Below, one piece after another: positions 37,513-49,240 of a DNA stretch of 64,000 bases; positions within the stretch are counted from its first letter, which is position 1, and the number at the start of each line of letters is the position of its first letter. A program made the position numbers and the translations under genes. Source of the DNA: Candidatus Accumulibacter sp. 66-26 (GTDB taxonomy: Bacteria > Pseudomonadota > Gammaproteobacteria > Burkholderiales > Rhodocyclaceae). Below the pieces are notes generated by a model. It had not been told where the DNA came from. It made no database searches and worked only from the letters and a program-made list of their open reading frames with translations. The DNA lies in assembly GCA_001897745.1 (NCBI GenBank), contig MKUH01000025.1:110009-174008 (forward strand), read 5' to 3'.

Positions 37513-37845
37513 ATGACGACAGCGATCATCGCCAATCTCGAAAAACTGCTCGACGGCCCGCGCGACAATGCGCTGTTGCGCTATTCGCTCGGCAGCGAGT
37601 GGCTGAAGGCGGGCGACCCGGCGCAGGCGGCGCGGCGCCTGCGCGAGGCGGTGGAGCGCGACGCCGGTTTTTCGGCGGCCTGGAAGCTGCTCGGCAAGGC
37701 GCTCGCCGAGAGCGGACAGGCGGCGGAAGCGCTGGCCGCCTATGAACGCGGGATCGGCGTCGCCGAGAGCAAGGGCGACGTGCAGGCGGCGAAGGAAATG
37801 ACCGTCTTCGCCAGGCGCCTGCAGAAACAACTCGCCGGCGGCTGA
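37513..37845 (+). CDS. Small TPR-repeat protein
   Basis: A 110-residue helical protein with about two tetratricopeptide repeats ([20 protein letters not shown], then [20 protein letters not shown]). It has no signal or membrane segment and probably serves as a protein-binding scaffold. It diverges from ridA. Confidence 0.85.
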   Translation: MTTAIIANLEKLLDGPRDNALLRYSLGSEWLKAGDPAQAARRLREAVERDAGFSAAWKLLGKALAESGQAAEALAAYERGIGVAESKGDVQAAKEMTVFARRLQKQLAGG

Positions 37846-37862
37846 ACGCCCGCCCCGGCGCC

Positions 37863-38606
37863 TCAGCGTCTCGACGCCGCCTTGGGCGGCGGCAACAGCA
37901 GCGCATCGATGCCGAGCGCCTTCATCTTGGCGCGCGCCGCCTCGGCTTCTTCGCGCGTCTTGAACGGACCGACCTGGACGCGCGATTCGATGGTCGACGG
38001 AATGCCGTTCAGGGTGAGTTTGGCGTGCAGCTCTTCGGCCCGGTGCGTATCGGAGAAGACGCCGGCCTGCAGCGCGTAGCCCGAAAACAGGCGCACGCCG
38101 GGCGTCGCGACGGACTGCGGCGCCGGCCGGGCGGCGGCTTCGGGACGCGGCGCGGCATGGGCGGCGGGCGCGGGAGCCGCAGATTCGACGCGCACGGCGG
38201 GCGCCGGCTCGGCGGCCGGCGCCCGCTGCGACCCGGCCGCGCGCGGCAAATGCGGCTGCGCGGCGACGTCGGGGCGCGGCGGCGGGCCGGACGGCGCCAC
38301 CGATTTGTCGACCGGCGCGGCGCTGGCCTCGGGCTCGGCGGCCGGCGCCACTTTTTCGCCTTCCGGCGCAGGCTCGGCCGGCGTCACCGCCTGCGCGACT
38401 TCCTTGCGCCCCACCGGCACAGGCTCGGTGAAGCGCGGCTCGGCCGGCGCCGTTTCCTCCGGCGCGTTCATGCGGTCGAAAACGGCGAGCGTGGCGAGCA
38501 GCAGGACGATCATCAAGCCGGCGAAACCGACCCGCATGACGAGTTTGCGCTTGAGGTCGGAGGCTTCCTCCGGTTTGTCGGTCGCGCGCGTCGGGCTGTC
38601 AGCCAT
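37863..38606 (-). CDS. SPOR domain cell-division-type membrane protein
   Basis: A 247-residue inner-membrane protein: a short cytosolic start, one membrane segment (VGFAGLMIVLLLATLAVF near residues 26-43), a long Pro/Ala-rich periplasmic linker, and a C-terminal SPOR domain (YALQAGVFSD, then VQVGPFKTREEAEAARAKM) that binds denuded peptidoglycan at the septum. GGAGGGG precedes the ATG. Confidence 0.9.
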   Translation of the reverse strand: MADSPTRATDKPEEASDLKRKLVMRVGFAGLMIVLLLATLAVFDRMNAPEETAPAEPRFTEPVPVGRKEVAQAVTPAEPAPEGEKVAPAAEPEASAAPVDKSVAPSGPPPRPDVAAQPHLPRAAGSQRAPAAEPAPAVRVESAAPAPAAHAAPRPEAAARPAPQSVATPGVRLFSGYALQAGVFSDTHRAEELHAKLTLNGIPSTIESRVQVGPFKTREEAEAARAKMKALGIDALLLPPPKAASRR

Positions 38607-38651
38607 TCCCCTCCCCTTTCTGTCCTGTCTTGAGCGTTTCTGCCGACACCA

Positions 38652-39215
38652 TTAGCGGTCTTCCTGGTCGCGGTTGCGCACCAGCGCGACGACGAGTTCC
38701 GCCTCGGCGCGGGCGATTCCGCAATGCTCCGAAATATCGGCGGCGCTGTGGCCCTGCATGGCCATCTGCATGGCGTCGCTGTACAGCGGCGAGGCGTTCT
38801 GCACGGCGCGGTTTTGCGACATCTCGCGCTGCAATTCCTCGCGCACGGCGCGCAAATCCTCGTCGACCACGCGCAACTCGGCGCGCAGCGTCGCCACTTC
38901 GTGCCGCAACTGCGCCGTTTCGCGCTCCAGCGCCTCCACTCTTTCCTGCCCGGGAATCGGCTCGGGCGGTTCGTTCCAGGCGAACGAGGGTTCGCTCGGC
39001 CCGGCCGGCGGCAGGCCCGCCTCGACGTCCTGCACCGCAGCATAGGCGGCGGCCGCGCTCGTCGGCTTGACCGCCGGCTCGGCGCCGGGCAGCGCCGGCG
39101 GCCGTTTCAGGCGACGCATGCGCAGCAGGACGACGACGACGTAGAGCACCAGCAACGCGATGATCGCGACCAGTGCCTCGCGCCAGCCCAGGTTGACCAG
39201 TGCTTCGAAATCCAT
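38652..39215 (-). CDS. DUF2802 membrane-anchored coiled-coil protein
   Basis: A 187-residue protein starting MDFEALVNLGWREA, with one membrane segment (ALVAIIALLVLYVVVVLL), a proline-rich linker, a coiled coil (RVEALERETAQLRHEVATLR), and a C-terminal helix-turn-helix-like stretch GHSAADISEHCGIARAEAEL typical of DUF2802. The function is unknown. A longer frame upstream lacks coding character. 46 bases separate it from the SPOR gene. Confidence 0.85.
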   Translation of the reverse strand: MDFEALVNLGWREALVAIIALLVLYVVVVLLRMRRLKRPPALPGAEPAVKPTSAAAAYAAVQDVEAGLPPAGPSEPSFAWNEPPEPIPGQERVEALERETAQLRHEVATLRAELRVVDEDLRAVREELQREMSQNRAVQNASPLYSDAMQMAMQGHSAADISEHCGIARAEAELVVALVRNRDQEDR

Positions 39216-39382
39216 CGTTTGCCTGCGTGATTGAGTCTGGCCGGTATTATGCCAGACACTTCGCCGGCCTCCGCGCCCTTGTTGGCGCGCCATCCGGGGG
39301 ATGTCGGCCGCCGTTTCACGGGTACGGCGACGACGGAGCGGAATGCGGCGACGCGCGCCTTCGACGGCCGCCCCGCCGGACG

Positions 39383-39417
39383 AAAAAAAAAATGGAGGTC
39401 AGCTTGCGCCGACCTCC
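39383..39417 (-). terminator. Rho-independent terminator of fadBA
   Basis: GGAGGTC / GACCTCC stem with a 10-base loop, then a run of T on the minus strand, 26 bases past the fadA stop. Confidence 0.88.
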
Positions 39418-39442
39418 AAAACGCTCACAACAAACCTGGAGC

Positions 39443-40645
39443 CTAGAGGATCGATTCGAACAGCCCGGCGGCGCCCATGCCGGTGCCGATGCACATGCTG
39501 ACCAGGCCATAGCGCTTCTTGGTGCGCTGCAGGCCATGCACGATGGTCGCCGTGCGCACGGCGCCGGTCGCGCCGAGCGGGTGACCGAGAGCGATGGCGC
39601 CGCCCAGCGGGTTGACCTTGGCCGGATCGAGGTCGAGCGTGCGCATGACGGCCAGCGCCTGCGCCGCGAAGGCTTCGTTGAGCTCGATCCAGTCCACGTC
39701 CTGCTGGCTGATGCCGGCCTGCTTGAGCACGCGCGGAATCGCCTCGATCGGGCCGATGCCCATGATCTCGGGCGGCACGCCGGCCACCGAGAAACCGGCG
39801 AAGCGGGCGAGCGGCTTGAGGTTGAACTGCTTGAGGATCTTTTCCGAGACCAGCAGCACGGCGCCGGCGCCGTCCGACATCTGCGAACTGTTGCCGGCCG
39901 TCACCGAGCCGCGCGCGGCGAACACCGGCTTGAGCTTGGCGAGCCTTTCCAGCGAACTGTCCGAACGCGGACCTTCGTCGGTATCGGCCAGGTATTCCTT
40001 GACGCGGACTTCGCCGCTCTTCAGATCCGGCACGTGTGCCTTCACCGCGTAGGGCGAAATCTCTGCCTTGAAGTGACCGGCGGCAATCGCCGCGCAGGCC
40101 TTCTGGTGCGAGGCGACGGCGAAGGCGTCCTGCTCGTCGCGCGAGACCTTCCACTGCTGCGCGACCTTCTCGGCGGTGAGGCCCATGCCGAAGGCGATCG
40201 CGTAGTTCTCGTCGCTTTCGAAGAAGGCCGGGTTGATGGCGATCTTGTTGCCCATCATCTGGTTCATCAGCGACATCGTCTCGGTGCCGGCGGCGATCAT
40301 CACGTCGGCTTCGCCGAGGCGGATGCGCGCTGCGGCGTCGGCGACGGCCTGCGAACCGGACGAGCAGAAGCGGTTGATGGTGATGCCCGGTACCGTGTTC
40401 GGCAGGCCGGCGAGCAGCACGCCGATGCGCGCGACGTTCATGCCCTGCTCGGCCTCCGGCATCGCGCAGCCGACGATCACGTCCTCGACCAGCGCCGGAT
40501 CAAGCCCCGGCGCCTGCGCCATCACCGATTTGATGGCGTGGGCCAGCATGTCGTCCGGCCGCACGTGGCCGAACATGCCCTTGCGCTTGCCGACCGGCAG
40601 ACGGGTGGCGGCGACGATATAGGCGTCCTGAATCTGTTTGCTCAT
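39443..40645 (-). CDS. fadA: Acetyl-CoA C-acyltransferase (3-ketoacyl-CoA thiolase)
   Basis: A 400-residue thiolase for the last step of beta-oxidation. The nucleophile is Cys94 in NRFCSSGSQA, the His is in ALGHPLGATGAVR, and the second Cys is in SMCIGTGMGAAG near residue 385. It lies 19 bases after the multifunctional enzyme gene, as in Gram-positive FadNA and many betaproteobacterial fadBA pairs. Confidence 0.95.
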   Translation of the reverse strand: MSKQIQDAYIVAATRLPVGKRKGMFGHVRPDDMLAHAIKSVMAQAPGLDPALVEDVIVGCAMPEAEQGMNVARIGVLLAGLPNTVPGITINRFCSSGSQAVADAAARIRLGEADVMIAAGTETMSLMNQMMGNKIAINPAFFESDENYAIAFGMGLTAEKVAQQWKVSRDEQDAFAVASHQKACAAIAAGHFKAEISPYAVKAHVPDLKSGEVRVKEYLADTDEGPRSDSSLERLAKLKPVFAARGSVTAGNSSQMSDGAGAVLLVSEKILKQFNLKPLARFAGFSVAGVPPEIMGIGPIEAIPRVLKQAGISQQDVDWIELNEAFAAQALAVMRTLDLDPAKVNPLGGAIALGHPLGATGAVRTATIVHGLQRTKKRYGLVSMCIGTGMGAAGLFESIL

Positions 40646-40664
40646 CTGTAATCTCCTCGTCCGC

Positions 40665-43043
<2,379 letters not shown>

Positions 43044-43130
43044 GCTGTTCTCCTTTTGTTGTCTGGGTTCGCCGGGAATTCCCCGGAGCAAGGCGCTACG
43101 GACAGGCATCACAATCCGGAGAACGCTGCT

Positions 43131-43144
43131 AAAACGAACGTTTG
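43131..43144. promoter_or_regulatory. Predicted fatty-acid regulator operator upstream of fadB
   Basis: AAAACGAACGTTTG holds the inverted repeat AAACG-N2-CGTTT. The same repeat precedes the TetR gene at 52390. It resembles the PsrA-type boxes of fatty-acid TetR regulators. Confidence 0.6.
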
Positions 43145-43195
43145 AATTATACGAGTCGATGCTGCTACGTCAAGTCGTCGGCACAAATAAAAAAA

Positions 43196-43214
43196 CGCCC
43201 CGAAATTCGGGGCG
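43196..43214 (-). terminator. Rho-independent terminator after fadL
   Basis: CGCCCCGA / TCGGGGCG stem with a 3-base loop, followed on the minus strand by a long T-run, 25 bases past the fadL stop. Confidence 0.88.
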
Positions 43215-43238
43215 CTTTTGCTCAACAGAAGCGTTCGA

Positions 43239-44441
43239 TCAGAAGGCCATCGAATACTGCACACCAAGCAGGATACCGCTCGAATCGTAGCTACCCTTCA
43301 CATAGCCCTTGTTCTGCGCAGTTGCGTTATGGTCGATTTCAGTATTCTTGACGAACAGATACGCAGCACCAACATCCACCGCCGAAGTCTTGCTCGGTTT
43401 CCACTGGAAGCCAGCCGAGAGCCAGGTACGGTCGTTATCCGGCAGCGAGGTCAAACGATGCTGAGCATTCGGCACGGGCGACTTATCGTAGGCGATACCG
43501 AACTTGAATGTCATTGCGTCGTTGTACTTGTAGTTGGTACCCAATGCGACGCGCCAAGTATCCTTAAACTGAGTATCCAGCTTATCCAGCGAAACGTTGC
43601 TTCCGTTCATGATATTCAACTGCGGAATCGAGCTCCAGCCGGTCCACGAAACATCGCCGAGCATTTCCCAGCGGTCATTCAGTTTTTGCGTCACGCTGAG
43701 GATGAAGGTATCGGGCAAGGTCAGGTCAGCCTTTGCTGCAGTATTCACCGCCCCCTTGATATCGCCTTCCAAGTTGTATTTTATCTGGGATCGATAAGAG
43801 ACCCCGACCTTAGTCGCCGGTGTCAGCGTAAACAACGCGCCGATATTCCAGCCGTAGGCCGTGTCGTTAGCATTTAGGGTGACCTTGGCGGTCGGAGTCG
43901 CTTGCCGAATATACTCGGCTTCAAAACGCTGGATGTTCACCCCGAAGCCGAGCGAGACGGTGTCATTCACTCGGTAAGCGATTGACGGGTTGATATTGTA
44001 GGTTTTGATATCGAAGGAAGTCGATTGGTAACGCCCCATCCAGTTATCGCCATACTCGGTCTTCAGGCCGAATGGCGCACCGACACCGACGCCAACGTAA
44101 AGGTCCTTGCTCAGGGCCCACGACATGTAGCCGTTCGGAATGATGCCCAACGTGCCGCCATTGTCATTGGGACCAGCAGGCTGCCCAAAGGGGCGGGTGC
44201 TCCCATTGTCCTTAAAATCGAACTTCGTCTGCACCGCCGTCACGCCCGCAGAGAATTCGCGTGCCTGCAACTGCGTCATGCCGGCCGGGTTGTAGAAAAT
44301 CGTGCTCGCGTTATCAGCAACGGCCGCCGAACCGGCGTACGCATTGCCGATACCGCTGGCGTTCTGCTCGAGCAGCTGAAAACCGGCAGCCGATGCGTAA
44401 CCCGAGAACAGCCCAAGAACAGCCGCCGAAATCAGCTTCAT
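43239..44441 (-). CDS. fadL: Outer-membrane long-chain fatty acid transporter, FadL/OmpP1 family
   Basis: A 400-residue outer-membrane beta-barrel. The signal peptide MKLISAAVLGLFSGYASA is cut before AGFQLLEQNASGIGNAYAG, the FadL hatch region, and the motif NASTIFYNPAGMT follows. It ends with an aromatic residue (SMAF), as barrel proteins do. The ATG at 44441 has GAGGGA upstream. It imports the substrates of the flanking beta-oxidation operons and has its own terminator. Confidence 0.93.
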   Translation of the reverse strand: MKLISAAVLGLFSGYASAAGFQLLEQNASGIGNAYAGSAAVADNASTIFYNPAGMTQLQAREFSAGVTAVQTKFDFKDNGSTRPFGQPAGPNDNGGTLGIIPNGYMSWALSKDLYVGVGVGAPFGLKTEYGDNWMGRYQSTSFDIKTYNINPSIAYRVNDTVSLGFGVNIQRFEAEYIRQATPTAKVTLNANDTAYGWNIGALFTLTPATKVGVSYRSQIKYNLEGDIKGAVNTAAKADLTLPDTFILSVTQKLNDRWEMLGDVSWTGWSSIPQLNIMNGSNVSLDKLDTQFKDTWRVALGTNYKYNDAMTFKFGIAYDKSPVPNAQHRLTSLPDNDRTWLSAGFQWKPSKTSAVDVGAAYLFVKNTEIDHNATAQNKGYVKGSYDSSGILLGVQYSMAF

Positions 44442-44564
44442 GTTAGTCCCTCTAGCCATTGACTTACTCTCCTTTAGAGATGGTTGTTTTTCGCGGTTTT
44501 CTATCCGCGTCTTGCAAAAAATGCCGCTTTGATTCTATCGGCAACACCAGGTACAACTCTTCAA

Positions 44565-44963
44565 TTATTCGACAACCGGCAGTTCGCGCTTGTTGCCGTG
44601 TTGGTCAATTGCAACATAGGTGAGCGTCGCCTCCGTTACCTTGACCGTCAGAGGGTTCGCCGGATGGCGCTCAGCGTAGACCTCGACGTTGACCTTGATC
44701 GAGGTGCGGCCGGTTTCGACCACTTCGGCGAAGAAGCTGACGACGTCGCCGACCGAGACCGGCTGCTTGAACAGGAAGGAGTTCACCGACACCGTTGCCA
44801 CCTTGCCGCGCGCGCGGCGCATGGCGGGGATGGCGCCGGCCACGTCGACCTGCGCCATGATCCAGCCGCCGAAGACGTCTCCGTTCTGGTTGACGTCGGA
44901 TGGCATCGGCATGACGCGCAGGGCGGGTTGCTTGTTCGGCAGCTCGGCGGGGATTTCAGGCAT
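44565..44963 (-). CDS. Acyl-CoA thioesterase, YciA-type hotdog
   Basis: A 132-residue hotdog-fold thioesterase. It shows the segment MPMPSDVNQNGDVFGGWIMAQVD with the conserved Asp-Gly-Gly region, and SVNSFLFKQPVSVGDVVSF. It frees CoA from acyl-CoA in the cytosol. It is the last gene of the TetR-fadE operon and overlaps fadJ by 8 bases. Confidence 0.9.
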   Translation of the reverse strand: MPEIPAELPNKQPALRVMPMPSDVNQNGDVFGGWIMAQVDVAGAIPAMRRARGKVATVSVNSFLFKQPVSVGDVVSFFAEVVETGRTSIKVNVEVYAERHPANPLTVKVTEATLTYVAIDQHGNKRELPVVE

Positions 44964-46890
44964 TTTGGCTCTTCAGGTAATTGAGGGGGCCGCCCGTGAA
45001 GGGGGCGAAACCGGTCCCGAATATTACCCCGGCGTCGGCCAGGTCGGCGTCGGCGACGATGCCTTCATTCACCAGGCTCTGCGTGCGTTCGAGCAGCGGC
45101 TTGACGAGGCGTGCGGCAAGCCCGGCCGGCACCGCGCCCGGCGCGCCCTTGGCCGCCTTTCCGCTGCTGTGGTCGTAGAATCCCCGGCCGGTCTTCTTGC
45201 CGAGCTGGCCGGCGCTCACACGCTCGACCAGGCATTTCGGCGCCTGAACGCCGCTCCCTGCGCCGGCGCCGGTCAGCCCCTTGCCGGCGGCCATCGCGAC
45301 GTCGAGCCCGACCATGTCGACGAGTTCGATCGGTCCCATCGGCATGCCGAAGGCGAGCATCGCTTCGTCGACCGTTTCCGGCGAGACGCCTTCGTCGACG
45401 GCGCGCATCGCTTCGAGCATGTAGGGACCGAGCACGGCGTTGACGAGGAAGCCCGGTGCGCTCTTCACCGGCAGCGGCAGACGATCGATCTGCTTGACGA
45501 AAGCGGCGGCGCGTCGGGCCATTTCCGGGTCGGTGCCTTCGGCGGCGACGACCTCGACGAGCGGCATGCGCGCCACCGGGTTGAAGAAGTGGATGCCGAC
45601 CAGACGCGCCGGATTGGCCAGCACGCCGCGCAGGTCCTCGAGCTTGAGGCTGGAAGTATTCGTGGCGAGCACGGCGTCGGGCTTCATCACCGCGTCGAGT
45701 TTCCCGAGCAGCGCGTGCTTGGCCTCGACGTTCTCGAAGATGGCCTCGATCACGACGTCGGCCTGCGCCGCGCCGTGACCTTCGGGGTCGGGGATCAGGC
45801 GGTCCATCACGTTGCGCAGCTGGAACTTGTCCTTGATGCGTTTGGCGTAGCTCGCGTAGGCCCGTTTCAGCGCCGGCGCGATGCGCTCCATGCTCTGGTC
45901 CTGCAGCGTCACGGTCAGTCCGCGCAGCGCGCACCAGGCCGCGATGTCGCCGCCCATGACGCCGGCGCCGACCACGTGCACGCGCTTGGCCTGGAAATCA
46001 CTTTCTTTGCCGAAAGCCTTCAGACGCTCCTGCATGAAGAAGACGCGCACCAGATTGCGTGCCGTCGGCGAGCGCACGATGGCGTCGATCAGTTGCGGTG
46101 CGACGAGCGCATTTCCGCCGTGCCTGGCCCAGATGTCGATGATCGCGTAAGGCGCCGGGTAGTGCTCGGGACGCGCGCGCTTGGCGACCTGCTTCTTCGC
46201 GCCGTTGGCGACGATGCTCTTGAGCGGGCCGTTGAGCAGACGCTGCATGAAGGGCAACGGACGGCGCGGCGTGTTCGAGACGAGCAGGATTTTGGCGGCG
46301 CTGTCCATGACGCGCGGCGGCACGCAGTCGTCGGCCAGCCCTATGCGCTTGGCGCGCTTGGCGTCGATCGTCTTGCCGGTGAGCATCATGTCGAGCGCGG
46401 CCTGCGGGCCGACGCGCTCGGGCAGGCGCAACATGCCCCCCCAGCCCGGGAAGATACCGAGCATGACTTCCGGCAGGCCCATCTTGGTGCCCGGCTCGTC
46501 GACCGCCAGCAGGTAGCGACAGGCCAGCGCCAGTTCGAGGCCGCCGCCGAGGCAGTGGCCGCGCACCAGCGCCAGCGTCGGGTAGCGCACGGCGGCGAGG
46601 CGGTTGAACAGCTTCCAGCCGCGTTCGACGAGGGCCAGCCCCTTCTCCGGCGTATCGAGCTGCGTGAATTCCTGGATGTCGGCACCGGCGATGAAACCCG
46701 CCGGCTTTCCGGAGCGGAAGATCAAGCCTTTCGGCGGGTAGGTGTCGAGCTGGTCGAGCAGCAGGCCGAGCTCGTCCATCACGGCGCCCGACAGCGAGTT
46801 GGCCGACTCCCCGGCCTTGTCCAGCGTGGCCCAGGCGATGCCGTCGGCGTCGACTTCGAGTTGCCAGTGGCGGTAATTTTGTTCGTTCAT
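44956..46890 (-). CDS. fadJ: Enoyl-CoA hydratase / 3-hydroxyacyl-CoA dehydrogenase (FadJ-like alpha subunit)
   Basis: A 644-residue bifunctional enzyme in the usual FadB/FadJ order. The crotonase part has the oxyanion loop GHCLGGGLEL at residues 111-120 and catalytic Glu119 and Glu141. The dehydrogenase Rossmann motif VHVVGAGVMGGD is near residues 304-315. It pairs with the FadI-like thiolase two genes upstream. At 644 residues it is shorter than E. coli FadJ (714). Confidence 0.94.
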   Translation of the reverse strand: MNEQNYRHWQLEVDADGIAWATLDKAGESANSLSGAVMDELGLLLDQLDTYPPKGLIFRSGKPAGFIAGADIQEFTQLDTPEKGLALVERGWKLFNRLAAVRYPTLALVRGHCLGGGLELALACRYLLAVDEPGTKMGLPEVMLGIFPGWGGMLRLPERVGPQAALDMMLTGKTIDAKRAKRIGLADDCVPPRVMDSAAKILLVSNTPRRPLPFMQRLLNGPLKSIVANGAKKQVAKRARPEHYPAPYAIIDIWARHGGNALVAPQLIDAIVRSPTARNLVRVFFMQERLKAFGKESDFQAKRVHVVGAGVMGGDIAAWCALRGLTVTLQDQSMERIAPALKRAYASYAKRIKDKFQLRNVMDRLIPDPEGHGAAQADVVIEAIFENVEAKHALLGKLDAVMKPDAVLATNTSSLKLEDLRGVLANPARLVGIHFFNPVARMPLVEVVAAEGTDPEMARRAAAFVKQIDRLPLPVKSAPGFLVNAVLGPYMLEAMRAVDEGVSPETVDEAMLAFGMPMGPIELVDMVGLDVAMAAGKGLTGAGAGSGVQAPKCLVERVSAGQLGKKTGRGFYDHSSGKAAKGAPGAVPAGLAARLVKPLLERTQSLVNEGIVADADLADAGVIFGTGFAPFTGGPLNYLKSQNA

Positions 46891-46901
46891 TTCTCGGATT
46901 C

Positions 46902-47846
46902 CTATTGCAGCGTCGGGCGGGTCGCGGCGAAAGCCAGCGATACGGCGCCCGGACCGACATTGACGGCGGCGGTCTTGCTCATCGGCGAGACCAGAACGGA
47001 GATGTCGCGCTCGGCGGCGGCGCGCAGCATTTCCTTGTAACCCGGCATCTGCGGCAGCCGATCGAGCGCGCCGCCGTAGCTGACGCAGACGAAAGGCACT
47101 TCCAGTCCGGTGCGAATCTGCTCCGTGGCATTGGCGAACAGCTTCTCGACGCCGGCCTCGAAACCGCGCACCTTGGCGACCGGCTCGGTGCGGTCCTGGT
47201 TGCAGTGCAGGATGGGCTTCACGTCGAGCATCGAGCCGAGCGCATAGGACGCCCAGCCGATGCTCTGATCGCCTTTCTTGGAGGCCCGCTTGTAGATGTG
47301 GAAGAGGTCTTCCGGGACCAGATAGGTGTGCGTCTGATCGACCAGCTGGCGCAGGCGTGCGCCGATCTCGCTCGGCGTCCCGCCCTGCCGGATCAGGTGG
47401 ATGGCGGCCGCGGCCTGCACCGCCTGCCCGGTGAACATGTTGCGCGAGGACAGCACCGCGAGGCCGAAGCGCTCGGGAACCCCGGCATCGCGCCGCACCT
47501 GCTTGTATTTCGTCAGGATCGCGCGCGACGCCTTCATGGCGTTCTCGTAGATCGGACTGCGGCCGCTGGTGATCGTCAGGCAGAACACGTAGTCGTAATC
47601 GAGCACCAGACGCTCGAGAAAAAGGCGTTCGATCTGCTCGACCGAGTACGGAATCGACTCGGCGAAATCCTCGCCTTTGCGGTCGAGATGCGTCGCATAG
47701 AAGGCGTGCGTTTCGGCCGGGTCGCGCCGGTCCTCGACCAGATCGTGACCGATACGCAGGGTGATCGGCATGACGACGATGTCGTGTTCATCGATGAATG
47801 ACTTCGGCAGATCGCACGCCGAGTCGACCAGGACGCCGATGCGCAT
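46902..47846 (-). CDS. DegV family fatty-acid-binding protein
   Basis: A 314-residue protein beginning MRIGVLVDSACDLP, the DegV signature (DS-x-DLP), with TSGRSPIYENAMKAS, SSRNMFTGQAVQ and the C-terminal SPMSKTAAVNVGPGAVSLAF typical of the lipid-binding pocket. Family members (FakB) bind a fatty acid and present it to the kinase FakA in Gram-positives. Here it lies inside a beta-oxidation operon, 3 bases after fadI, and may carry free fatty acids (inference). No FakA-like gene is nearby. Confidence 0.9.
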   Translation of the reverse strand: MRIGVLVDSACDLPKSFIDEHDIVVMPITLRIGHDLVEDRRDPAETHAFYATHLDRKGEDFAESIPYSVEQIERLFLERLVLDYDYVFCLTITSGRSPIYENAMKASRAILTKYKQVRRDAGVPERFGLAVLSSRNMFTGQAVQAAAAIHLIRQGGTPSEIGARLRQLVDQTHTYLVPEDLFHIYKRASKKGDQSIGWASYALGSMLDVKPILHCNQDRTEPVAKVRGFEAGVEKLFANATEQIRTGLEVPFVCVSYGGALDRLPQMPGYKEMLRAAAERDISVLVSPMSKTAAVNVGPGAVSLAFAATRPTLQ

Positions 47847-47849
47847 GGC

Positions 47850-49139
47850 TCAGCCCAGCGTCTCGACGAGCATGGCGCCACCCTGCCCGCCGCCGATGCA
47901 GATCGAGGCGATGCCGCGCTTGGCCTGGCACGCGCGCAGCACATGCAGCAGGTGCAAGACGATGCGCGCGCCGGAGGCGCCGACCGGGTGGCCGAGGGCG
48001 ACGGCGCCGCCGTCCACGTTGAGGCGCCCCTGGTCGAGCGCGCCGAGCGCGCCGGGCAGGTCGAGCTGCTCGCGGCAATACTCGTCGGATTCCCAGGCGG
48101 CGACACAGCCGAGCACCTGCGCGGCAAAGGCTTCGTTGATTTCCCAGGCATCGACGTCGCCCAGGCCGAGTCCGTTGCGTTGCAGGATGGGCGTCGCGGC
48201 ATGCACTGGGCCGAGGCCCATCTGCGCCGGATCGAGACCCGCCCACTGGCTGTCGCTGATCTTGCCGAGCGGCTCCAGGCCCCACTTGTTCACCGCGGCT
48301 TCCGAAGCGAGGATCAGCCACGCCGCACCGTCGGTGATCTGCGAACTGTTGCCCGGCGTCACGCGCCCGTATTTCTTGTCGAAGAAGGGCTTGAGCTTGG
48401 CCAAGCCTTCCAGGCTCGAATCGGCGCGCACGCCGTCGTCTTCCAGATAGACCTTGCCCTTGGCGTCGACCAGCGGAACGATTTCACCGAGATGGCCGGC
48501 GTCGCGGCCGGCCACCGCGCGCTGGTGGCTGCGCACTGAGAACTCGTCCATCTGGCGCCGCGTGATGCTGAACTTCCAGGCCAGATTTTCGGCGGTCTGC
48601 CCCATCAGCAGGCCGATCACCGGATCGGTCAGCCCCTTCATCAGGCCGATTACCGGCGAGAGCAGCACCGAGGGGCGCAGCTTGGCGAACTGGCCGAGCT
48701 TGGCGCCCAGGGTGCGCGCCTGCATCATCTGCGCAAACCACAGCACCATCGCGTCGGAATAGAGCAGCGGCGCGCGCGACAGGGCGTCGACGCCGCCGGC
48801 CAGCACGAGCTCGGAACGCCCGGCCTGAATGTTGGAAATCGCCGAATCGAGCGCCTGCATGCCGCTCGCGCAATTGCGCATCACGGTCCAGCCCGGCACC
48901 TTGTTGCCGCAACCGAGGCGCAGCGCGACGACGCGACCGATATTGACTTCATCCGGCGAAGGACCGGCGCAACCGAGAATGACTTCGTCGAGATCGGTCG
49001 CTGCGAATTTCTGCCGCATGAGCAGCGAGCGCCCGGCTTGTACCGCCAGGTCGCTCGCCGCGAACGGCCCAGGTGCATTGCGTGCTTTCAGGAAAGGCGT
49101 TCTTGCGCCATCCACGACGTACACGGGCTGGAATGCCAC
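47850..49139 (-). CDS. fadI: Acetyl-CoA C-acyltransferase, FadI-like
   Basis: A 429-residue thiolase. The start is a GTG at 49139 with GGAGGA 4-5 bases upstream, giving MAFQPVYVVDGARTPF. The nucleophile is Cys90 in MRNCASGMQAL; the His is in VALGHPVGASGARIV and the second Cys in ASICIGGGQGG. It is the beta partner of the FadJ-like enzyme. Confidence 0.94.
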   Translation of the reverse strand: MAFQPVYVVDGARTPFLKARNAPGPFAASDLAVQAGRSLLMRQKFAATDLDEVILGCAGPSPDEVNIGRVVALRLGCGNKVPGWTVMRNCASGMQALDSAISNIQAGRSELVLAGGVDALSRAPLLYSDAMVLWFAQMMQARTLGAKLGQFAKLRPSVLLSPVIGLMKGLTDPVIGLLMGQTAENLAWKFSITRRQMDEFSVRSHQRAVAGRDAGHLGEIVPLVDAKGKVYLEDDGVRADSSLEGLAKLKPFFDKKYGRVTPGNSSQITDGAAWLILASEAAVNKWGLEPLGKISDSQWAGLDPAQMGLGPVHAATPILQRNGLGLGDVDAWEINEAFAAQVLGCVAAWESDEYCREQLDLPGALGALDQGRLNVDGGAVALGHPVGASGARIVLHLLHVLRACQAKRGIASICIGGGQGGAMLVETLG

Positions 49140-49240
49140 GGCTTCCTCCTTTGGTTTCATTCTTATTCGAACGCGCTGCGCACGTTCGGCACATCACTGG
49201 GGAATAGCTCCGGGAGCCGCTCCCCAGGCAATCATCCGTT

